This document shows positions 1-5,076 of a stretch of 6,121 nt of DNA, in pieces. Below the pieces are notes generated by a model. That model saw only the letters and a program-made list of their open reading frames with translations. It was not told where the DNA came from and did not search any database. This DNA comes from Gammaproteobacteria bacterium (GTDB lineage: Bacteria; Pseudomonadota; Gammaproteobacteria; SZUA-229), in contig JAASSE010000071.1 of the NCBI GenBank assembly GCA_021768055.1, forward strand, positions 1 to 6,121, read 5' to 3'. The position numbers and the translations under genes were made by a program. Every line of letters begins with the position of its first letter. Positions within the stretch are counted from its first letter, which is position 1.

Positions 1-709
1 AGTGCTTCGGCTGCTTGGCCGTGTTGTAGACTTTTTCGCCCAGGTGGAACGGCATGATTTCATCATCCGGGCTGTGCAGCACCAACACCGGGCAGTACAC
101 TCGCTGGATAAGCTCTGCACTGTTGAAGTCATAACGTATAAATACCAGGCGCGACAGGATCGGAAACACGGAGCGGGCAAAATCCTGCGCGGAACTGAAG
201 GTGGATTCCAGTATCAGGCCGCGCGCGTGCACCTCGGACGCAAGCCTGGTTGCAACCGCCCCGCCCAGGGAGCGCCCGAAGATCAGCACCTGGCTATCGT
301 CAAAACCTTTTTCCTCGGTGAGGTAGTGCCAGGCAGCGGTGGCATCCTGGTAAAGACCTTTCTCACCCGGTCTGCCTTCGCTTTTTCCATAGCCGCGGTA
401 ATCGATGATGAATACGTTCAGGCCGAGGCGGTGAAAGATTTCGATCGAATGTCGGCGGTGCGAAATATTGCCTGCGTTGCCGTGGAAAAACAGCAGCACC
501 TGATCCGACTGTGGATTGGGAATATACCAGCCATGAAGCTGTACCTTGTCGGCTGTCTGGAAGGTAACGTCCTCATAGTCCAGGCCCCAGTCTGCCGGGG
601 TTTCATACAGGCTGCTCATAGGATAGAAAATCATCGACGCTTGCTGGAAAAACATCAGCGCATTCAGCAGCAGTATGCCGACTATGATGGGTATCAGGTA
701 GCTGGTCAT
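1..709 (-). CDS. Membrane-anchored alpha/beta hydrolase, BEM46/ABHD13-like (3' end missing)
   Basis: Read on the minus strand, this frame is open from ATG at 709-707 to the left edge (236 codons). Residues 4-21 form a hydrophobic N-terminal anchor, so the enzyme is probably tethered to the inner membrane. A conserved entry segment follows (FYP at 28-30, ETP at 36-38, GW at 60-61). The fold signatures are the oxyanion-hole motif HGNAGN (76-81), DYRGYGKSEG (103-112) and the nucleophile elbow GRSLGG (145-150) with Ser147. The acid is probably Asp216 in the DDEIMP stretch (215-220). The catalytic His normally lies a few dozen residues further on, beyond the window. These features are typical of the BEM46/ABHD13 group of serine hydrolases; the substrate is unknown. 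A GTG four codons upstream (721-719) is an alternative start, and an in-frame TGA lies just before it. The gene diverges from the HKD gene at 821. Fold assignment is confident; the specific role is not. Confidence 0.9.
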   Translation of the reverse strand, partial: MTSYLIPIIVGILLLNALMFFQQASMIFYPMSSLYETPADWGLDYEDVTFQTADKVQLHGWYIPNPQSDQVLLFFHGNAGNISHRRHSIEIFHRLGLNVFIIDYRGYGKSEGRPGEKGLYQDATAAWHYLTEEKGFDDSQVLIFGRSLGGAVATRLASEVHARGLILESTFSSAQDFARSVFPILSRLVFIRYDFNSAELIQRVYCPVLVLHSPDDEIMPFHLGEKVYNTAKQPKH

Positions 710-755
710 CGTTTCTTTCACGGGTCAGGCCGGTTTTTTTACTGGAACCAGGTTT

Positions 756-786
756 ATTATATTTGATAAAGTTTGCCGGGTTGCAC
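756..786 (-). promoter_or_regulatory. Candidate sigma70 promoter for the alpha/beta hydrolase
   Basis: On the minus strand a perfect TATAAT lies at 761-756. A weak -35-like GTGCAA (3 of 6 consensus bases) lies at 786-781, with a 19-base spacer. Transcription would start near 749, giving a leader of about 40 bases before the ATG at 709. The -10 box is strong and the -35 poor, so this is tentative. Confidence 0.35.
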
Positions 787-820
787 TCCGTTTCACCACT
801 GCGGCGTCTACAATAGGTGC

Positions 821-1378
821 ATGCATAAACTGCTTCTCAACCGTGATATTTATCTTGAGCTGATCCAGCAGCATGTTCCGAACACGAAACGCTTCCTGTG
901 GATCGTGACCGCGGACATCAAGGATATGCACGTTGAAGCCGGCAGAAGCTTTATACCATTTCTGGAATTACTCGCTGATCTTGTTTCCCGTGGTGTTGCA
1001 GTCCGCCTGATCCATGCCAAGGAGCCAGGGCCGCGGTTTCGTGAAGATTTCGATCGTTTCGACAAGCTGGTGAACAGTGAATTGTTCGAACGCATTTTAT
1101 GTCCGCGCGTGCACACCAAGGCGATGATTATTGACAATGAACTCGCGTTTGTGGGTTCGCCCAATCTGACCGGCGCGGGCATGGGCAGCAAGCACGAAGA
1201 CAAGCGCAATTTCGAAGCCGGCTTTCTGTTCGATGATGCCGAGTCTATCCAGGCACTGGTAAGCTGGGTGGACCAGCTGTATCTTGGCGAGTACTGTTAT
1301 TCATGCAAGCGGCGCGAGTATTGCCCGGACCCGATTGATGAATCATTTTCAGATATCAGGGCAGGATTACCGGGGTAA
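821..1378 (+). CDS. Phospholipase D-like protein with a single HKD motif and C-terminal Cys cluster
   Basis: From ATG 821 this encodes 185 residues, about the size of single-domain PLD-superfamily members, which usually dimerise to build one active site from two HKD motifs. The motif is complete: His98, Lys100 and Asp105 (VHTKAMIID), followed by GSPNLTG (112-118) and an E-x-G at 132-134. The N-terminal half has the usual strand and helix leading to LLADLVSRGVAVRLI (50-64). After the catalytic domain comes a cysteine-rich tail with Cys159, Cys162 and Cys168 (CxxC-x5-C), possibly a metal site. No signal peptide is visible, so it is probably cytoplasmic. Phosphodiesterase activity on nucleic acid or lipid head groups follows from the family; the substrate is not evident. 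The frame is open back to a TTG at 773, but the extra residues look non-conserved, so I chose ATG 821. Its 3' end overlaps the converging lipoprotein gene by 12 bases. Confidence 0.85.
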   Translation: MHKLLLNRDIYLELIQQHVPNTKRFLWIVTADIKDMHVEAGRSFIPFLELLADLVSRGVAVRLIHAKEPGPRFREDFDRFDKLVNSELFERILCPRVHTKAMIIDNELAFVGSPNLTGAGMGSKHEDKRNFEAGFLFDDAESIQALVSWVDQLYLGEYCYSCKRREYCPDPIDESFSDIRAGLPG

Positions 1379-1801
1379 TGAATAACGCAAAACTTGCGTA
1401 AAAGTGCCATCGTTGTTGTTGGTCGACTCCATTTCACCACTGATGCCCGCATACGCACCGGTTCCGCCAATGATGCTGATGATCGATGTGCCCTGATCAT
1501 GTTCGCGTCCGACAACCTGGATGCTGCCGTTATCAAATGTTAGTGTCCACTGGCACTGGAAGCTGTGGCCAACGCGGGTACGTATGCATACACCGCTGTT
1601 GGTGCCGAGCTGTTTCATGTTCTGATCCAGCAACGGTTGGTCAAAGGTAAGGATATCACCGACCGAATCGCCGGCATCGCCATTATCGACAAGCTGCGCG
1701 GGTTTGTCGCGCGCGTCTGCGATAGTTACAAGTGTATGCGATGGTTGTTGTGAACAGGCAACGAGAATGCACAACAATGTAATCATCAGAGTGCTTTTCA
1801 T
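1367..1801 (-). CDS. Small lipoprotein with allene oxide cyclase-like barrel domain
   Basis: The 144-residue product begins with a lysine and a hydrophobic stretch ending in the lipobox LVAC (13-16). Cys16 should be lipidated, and with Ser at +2 (no Asp retention signal) the mature protein should sort to the outer membrane. The remainder resembles the allene oxide cyclase/dirigent-type eight-stranded barrel: DILTFDQPLLD (49-59), a stretch through GHSFQCQWTLTF (78-89) and the diagnostic turn GGTGAYAG (112-119) followed by SG. Cys72 and Cys83 could form a disulfide. Bacterial members have no established activity, and cyclase activity should not be assumed. The start is secure because an in-frame TAA lies about four codons upstream, though no clear Shine-Dalgarno is seen. 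The gene converges on the HKD gene and diverges from the gene at 1831 across 29 bases, so its promoter must overlap that gene's start. Confidence 0.8.
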   Translation of the reverse strand: MKSTLMITLLCILVACSQQPSHTLVTIADARDKPAQLVDNGDAGDSVGDILTFDQPLLDQNMKQLGTNSGVCIRTRVGHSFQCQWTLTFDNGSIQVVGREHDQGTSIISIIGGTGAYAGISGEMESTNNNDGTFTQVLRYSLPR

Positions 1802-1830
1802 GGCAATATATTATCAGGCCGAATGATTTT

Positions 1831-2133
1831 ATGAACACAGATACAATGACTTATCAGGAATTTATTGACAGCCTGGATCAGGATAATTGCCCCACCGAGC
1901 TGGATCCGTACCTGCAGGCGCTGTGGTACGACGCCTGTGACGAATGGGATACAGCGCACGAGATAGTTCAGCAGATGGACGATGTCATGGCTGCACGTAT
2001 TCATGCCTACCTGCACCGCAAGGAAGGTGATAACTGGAACTCAAACTACTGGCACCAGCGCGCCGGCTCGGTTTTTCCTGAGGGAATGAGCCTTGAAGAT
2101 GAGTGGGATATGCTGGTACGTGAACTGCTATAG
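1831..2133 (+). CDS. Small conserved protein of unknown function (HAYLHRKEGD motif)
   Basis: This encodes 100 residues, strongly acidic and rich in Trp, His and Tyr, with no signal peptide or membrane segment. The core is EWDTAHEIVQ (38-47), then IHAYLHRKEGD (57-67), Asn70 and YWHQRAG (73-79). I recognise this pattern from small uncharacterised bacterial proteins of roughly 90-100 residues. The conserved His43, His58, His62, Glu65, Asp67 and His75 suggest metal or ligand binding, but no function is established and I do not assign one. Start ATG 1831 is preferred over ATG 1846 because it keeps a usual N-terminus, but the ribosome site is weak (AGG at 1816-1818, too distant; GAATGA at 1821-1826, close). 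The DUF4202 gene starts 33 bases downstream on the same strand with no evident promoter or terminator between, so the two are probably cotranscribed. Confidence 0.8.
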   Translation: MNTDTMTYQEFIDSLDQDNCPTELDPYLQALWYDACDEWDTAHEIVQQMDDVMAARIHAYLHRKEGDNWNSNYWHQRAGSVFPEGMSLEDEWDMLVRELL

Positions 2134-2166
2134 TAGCGAGCTTTTAGCAAAGACCAGCTACAAGAT

Positions 2167-2775
2167 ATGCCTGAACAATCTATTTACGAAAAAGCCATTG
2201 AATTAATTGATGGCGCCAACAGCGAAGACCCGAACGAGGAAAGCGCAGAAGGCAAGACCTGGCCTAAGGAACTGCTGTATTCACAACGCATGTCAGATAT
2301 GCTCGAGCGGTTCAAACCTGACGCAGATGAGGCAAACAAGCTGTCCATTCGCGCACAGCATATCCAGCGCTGGAAATCACCGCGCGAGGGCTACTCGATG
2401 GACCGCATCGGCTACCTGAAATGGCGCAAGGACCTGTACAAGTTCCATGCGAATACGGCAGGCGAGCTGTTAGCTGAAGCCGGGTATGACGGTGATGTTA
2501 TCAACCGCGTCAAGGATGCGATTGCGAAAAAAAATATCAAAACCAATGCAGATACCCGATTGGTGGAAGACATCAGTGCGCTGGTATTCATTGAGCATTA
2601 CATGCAGGCGTTTGCCGACAAGCACCCCGAATATGATGAAGCCAAGTGGATCGATATTATCCAGAAGACCTGGAACAAAATGAGTGACCGCGGTCATGAA
2701 TTTGCGCTTTCAGGTGCCATTAAACTTCCAGAACCGCTGATCCCTTTGATCCAGAAGGCTGTCACAGAAAACTGA
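2167..2775 (+). CDS. DUF4202 family protein
   Basis: The 202-residue product matches the DUF4202 pattern along its whole length: an N-terminal helix ending DGANSEDP (15-22), PKELLYSQRM (33-42), RAQHIQRW (62-69), MDRIGYLKWR (78-87) with DLYKFHA (89-95), LVEDISALVFIEHY (132-145) and KTWNKMSDRGHE (167-178). The sequence looks entirely alpha-helical and cytoplasmic. The invariant-looking polar residues His65, His94, Glu134/Asp135, His144 and His177 hint at a metal-dependent hydrolase of the HD-like type, but that is inference from spacing only; the family has no established activity. The ATG at 2167 is the only sensible start; the ribosome site is weak. It follows the small HRKEGD-motif gene by 33 bases, probably in one transcript. 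No hairpin-plus-U terminator follows it. Confidence 0.85.
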   Translation: MPEQSIYEKAIELIDGANSEDPNEESAEGKTWPKELLYSQRMSDMLERFKPDADEANKLSIRAQHIQRWKSPREGYSMDRIGYLKWRKDLYKFHANTAGELLAEAGYDGDVINRVKDAIAKKNIKTNADTRLVEDISALVFIEHYMQAFADKHPEYDEAKWIDIIQKTWNKMSDRGHEFALSGAIKLPEPLIPLIQKAVTEN

Positions 2776-2801
2776 TACTCAAAACTGGCTTGGCGTAAAA
2801 T
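2772..2801 (+). promoter_or_regulatory. Candidate promoter for the aldo/keto reductase
   Basis: CTGATA (2772-2777, 4 of 6 matches to TTGACA) and TAAAAT (2796-2801, 5 of 6 to TATAAT) are separated by 18 bases. The -35 box overlaps the DUF4202 stop codon. The leader to ATG 2832 would be about 24 bases. Plausible by position and consensus only. Confidence 0.35.
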
Positions 2802-2820
2802 AAACCCGTAACCCCTTAAC

Positions 2821-2826
2821 AGGTGA
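2821..2826 (+). promoter_or_regulatory. Ribosome binding site that fixes the reductase start
   Basis: AGGTGA lies five bases before ATG 2832. It overlaps an in-frame GTG (2823) that could be misread as the start. The site favours ATG 2832 and so a product beginning MSITRRQFL, which places the twin-arginine motif right at the N-terminus. Confidence 0.65.
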
Positions 2827-2831
2827 TTGTT

Positions 2832-3740
2832 ATGTCGATCACACGGCGACAATTTCTCACTTGCCTTGCATTGATTGGCCTCAGCCCGGTCGTTACCGCA
2901 GTGCCATCCGCCAGGCACATGCGAGCTATCCCATCCAGCGGCGAAAAAATCCCTGCAATCGGGCTGGGCTCCTGGCTAACATTTGCGATTGACCTCGATG
3001 ACGAAAACGAACTGGCGAGCCGGGTCGCCATCATGCGCGAGTTTCTGCAGCGGGGAGGTGGCATGCTGGATTCCTCACCCATGTACGGGGTGGCGCAGGA
3101 AGTGATCGGCATCAGCCTTAAACGCATCGGCCATCACGATGGCCTATTTTCCGCGACCAAGGTATGGACCACGGGCAACCGCCAGGGTTTTCTGCAAATG
3201 GAGGAGTCCATGTCGTTGTGGGGTTTGCCCAGTCTCGATCTGATGCAGGTACACAATCTGGTTGACTGGGAAACCCATCTGCCGACACTGCATGAGATGA
3301 AACAGGACGGTGAGATCCGCTATGTCGGTGTGACCACATCACACGGTCGTCGCCACAAAGAGCTCTTGCATGTCATGCGTACCCAGGAACTGGACTTCGT
3401 GCAGTTCACCTACAACATACTCGACCGCGAGGCCGAACAATACCTGCTGCCGTTGGCCAAAGAGAGAGGCATTGCGGTTATCATCAACAGGCCGTTTCAG
3501 CGAGGCGGCCTGTTCGATAAGTTTGATCGTTACCCGTTGCCCGGCTGGGCCAGTGAAATCGATTGTGCCAACTGGGCGCAGTTTTTTCTGAAATTCATCA
3601 TCTCCCATCCTGCAGTCACCTGTGCAATACCGGCGACTTCACAGCTGCCACACCTGCGCGAGAACATGAGTGCGGCTTACGGCCGTCTGCCGGATCAGGC
3701 TATGCGACAGAAAATGATCCGCCATGTAGAGAACTTGTAA
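2832..3740 (+). CDS. Tat-exported aldo/keto reductase
   Basis: From ATG 2832 this encodes 302 residues. The N-terminus TRRQFL (4-9) followed by a hydrophobic stretch is a twin-arginine signal, with likely cleavage after Ala23 (VTA), so the enzyme should fold with its cofactor in the cytoplasm and act in the periplasm. The aldo/keto reductase barrel follows, starting at IPAIGLGSW (40-48). The catalytic tetrad is complete: Asp80 and Tyr85 (DSSPMYG), Lys110 (FSATKVW) and His141 (QVHN). Near the C-terminus, AIPATSQLPHLREN occupies the usual cofactor-binding position of the family but lacks the Lys and Arg of the classic NADPH-binding IPKS...R signature. Family chemistry is NAD(P)H-dependent carbonyl reduction; substrate unknown. 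It lies 56 bases after DUF4202 with its own candidate promoter, and 62 bases before the transglycosylase gene. Confidence 0.92.
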   Translation: MSITRRQFLTCLALIGLSPVVTAVPSARHMRAIPSSGEKIPAIGLGSWLTFAIDLDDENELASRVAIMREFLQRGGGMLDSSPMYGVAQEVIGISLKRIGHHDGLFSATKVWTTGNRQGFLQMEESMSLWGLPSLDLMQVHNLVDWETHLPTLHEMKQDGEIRYVGVTTSHGRRHKELLHVMRTQELDFVQFTYNILDREAEQYLLPLAKERGIAVIINRPFQRGGLFDKFDRYPLPGWASEIDCANWAQFFLKFIISHPAVTCAIPATSQLPHLRENMSAAYGRLPDQAMRQKMIRHVENL

Positions 3741-3790
3741 TCGCTCCCAAGCACTAACCTTGTTATAGAATTCACCAGTATTAACTTTTC

Positions 3791-3794
3791 GGAG
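3791..3794 (+). promoter_or_regulatory. Ribosome binding site supporting a TTG start
   Basis: GGAG lies eight bases before TTG 3803, a normal spacing. It supports the rare start codon, which is also required for the product to carry its signal peptide. Confidence 0.65.
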
Positions 3795-3802
3795 CTGTCA
3801 GA

Positions 3803-4993
3803 TTGAAAGCCATCGCTAATGCCCTGGTAACCGGTTGCAGTGTACTACTGCTATTGTTACCCGCAGTTCATGCCGATGACAGCTTTGAAGCATGGAAACG
3901 CGAACAGCTTTCTGGCTTTAAGCAAAGCAAGGATGAATTCAAGGCGTACCGGCAAGAACTCAAGGCTGCATTCGAGGAATACAAACGTAAAACCGCGGCG
4001 GTGTGGGGACGCGACAATATTGTGCCCGGTAAGAACAACTGGGTCAGCTATATTGATAATCTCAACCATCGCAGCGTAGTCGATTTTGAAAAAGGCATTA
4101 TTGATGTAGAGCTTGCTGTACCTGATGGCCTGGACATCGATGATGCACAGGCGCGCAAACAGCTTGAACAGACACTGCTCAAGGCTATATCACTGGGTGA
4201 AGACAAACGCCCGATGCAGCAAATTGCCCGGCAGCCTGTGTCGCTACCTGATGGCGATGCGGTATTGCTGGGACAGATCAGCCGTGATGACGGTACCGTT
4301 GCAAACGCTGATGACTATCCTGCGCTTGCGCACGAAGCCGCGAATAATGCTGAAAAAAGGATATTGCGCGGCAACGACGGACGCACACGCATCGTTTACG
4401 AGGCACAGCTGAAACTGGTACCGGAGCATATCCGCATTCGCGCACGCAAGTACCAGCCGCTGGTGAACAAATACGCTAAAAAACACAATGTACCCGCACC
4501 CGTTATTTTCGCCGTGATCGAAACCGAAAGCATGTTCAACCCCCTGGCGCGCTCACCGGCTCCTGCATTCGGTTTGATGCAGCTGGTGCCTACCAGCGGT
4601 GCACGTGATGCCTACCGTTTCCTGTACAACAAGGACAGGATAGTGAGCGATACCTATTTATATAACCCGGAAAACAATATCCGCCTTGGCTCGGCTTATT
4701 TGCTCCGCCTGAACAGCGAATATCTAAAAGGTATCGAATCGGACCAATCACGCATGTTTGCAACTATCGCCGCGTACAATACGGGCCCGAGCAATATATT
4801 CAGGGCATTTGTTGGCAGTTACAGCCGAGTGCGTTTTGGGAGTTACGCTAATTACAGGAAAGCAGCACTGCGCGAAATCAATCGACGTAGCCCGGAGCAG
4901 GTTTACCAGCATTTACGGAGGCATTTGGCCCATAAGGAGGCGCGCAACTATATCAAAACCGTGACCGAACGCACGGCCAAATACACAGCATAG
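3803..4993 (+). CDS. mltC: MltC-like lytic murein transglycosylase (periplasmic, TTG start)
   Basis: This 396-residue enzyme should cleave the MurNAc-GlcNAc bond of peptidoglycan, forming 1,6-anhydro ends. Residues 1-24 are a type I signal peptide (hydrophobic VLLLLLP, cleavage at AVHA/DD). A charged, possibly coiled-coil helix spans about 28-65. The MltC N-terminal domain (DUF3393) follows, with WGRDNI at 68-73 and the VDFEKGIIDVE segment at 93-103. The SLT domain runs from about 215: catalytic Glu242 in ETES (240-243), FGLMQLVP (256-263), AYNTGP (324-329), and the MltC-type tail with SPEQVYQHL (363-371). Escherichia coli MltC is an outer-membrane lipoprotein, whereas here Cys12 precedes the hydrophobic core and no lipobox exists, so the mature protein looks soluble. 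TTG is the only start that keeps the signal peptide; an in-frame TAA lies at 3782-3784. The symbol denotes homology, not proven orthology. Confidence 0.9.
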   Translation: MKAIANALVTGCSVLLLLLPAVHADDSFEAWKREQLSGFKQSKDEFKAYRQELKAAFEEYKRKTAAVWGRDNIVPGKNNWVSYIDNLNHRSVVDFEKGIIDVELAVPDGLDIDDAQARKQLEQTLLKAISLGEDKRPMQQIARQPVSLPDGDAVLLGQISRDDGTVANADDYPALAHEAANNAEKRILRGNDGRTRIVYEAQLKLVPEHIRIRARKYQPLVNKYAKKHNVPAPVIFAVIETESMFNPLARSPAPAFGLMQLVPTSGARDAYRFLYNKDRIVSDTYLYNPENNIRLGSAYLLRLNSEYLKGIESDQSRMFATIAAYNTGPSNIFRAFVGSYSRVRFGSYANYRKAALREINRRSPEQVYQHLRRHLAHKEARNYIKTVTERTAKYTA

Positions 4994-4997
4994 TTTG

Positions 4998-5026
4998 TTG
5001 ACGTAAGCACCGTTTCAAAGTAGTTT
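4998..5026 (+). promoter_or_regulatory. Candidate promoter for the solute-binding protein gene
   Basis: TTGACG (4998-5003, 5 of 6 consensus bases) and TAGTTT (5021-5026, 3 of 6) are separated by exactly 17 bases, immediately after the transglycosylase stop. An alternative -10, TAAAAT at 5039-5044, has no well-placed -35. A run of seven T at 5047-5053 lies in the leader without a preceding hairpin. Confidence 0.35.
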
Positions 5027-5076
5027 TCACCCTCGCACTAAAATCGTTTTTTTAACAAACATTCAAGGATAACCAC

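Noticed and set aside
728..740. GCCGG followed by seven T, considered as a terminator
   Set aside because: No stem can be formed ahead of the T run, and no plus-strand gene ends there.
2..766. Long plus-strand open frame of 254 codons
   Set aside because: It lies opposite the hydrolase, whose minus-strand translation shows an ordered set of alpha/beta-hydrolase motifs. The plus-strand translation shows no recognisable domain.
850..1209. Minus-strand open frame of 119 codons
   Set aside because: It is a shadow of the HKD gene with no motifs.
1802..1830. A/T-rich 29-base gap with TATATT/GATAAT-like boxes on both strands
   Set aside because: Divergent promoters must be nearby, but no -35 box at a usual distance was convincing on either strand, so no specific promoter is called.
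3129..3144. Perfect inverted repeat GGCCATC-AC-GATGGCC
   Set aside because: It lies inside the reductase reading frame, has a 2-base loop too small for a stable hairpin, and is explained by ordinary coding sequence. Chance is the simplest reading.
4113..4412. Plus-strand frame of 99 codons inside the transglycosylase gene
   Set aside because: It is out of frame with a well-supported gene and has no domain or start signal.
5047..5053. Run of seven T after the transglycosylase gene, considered as a terminator
   Set aside because: The preceding bases do not fold into a hairpin.
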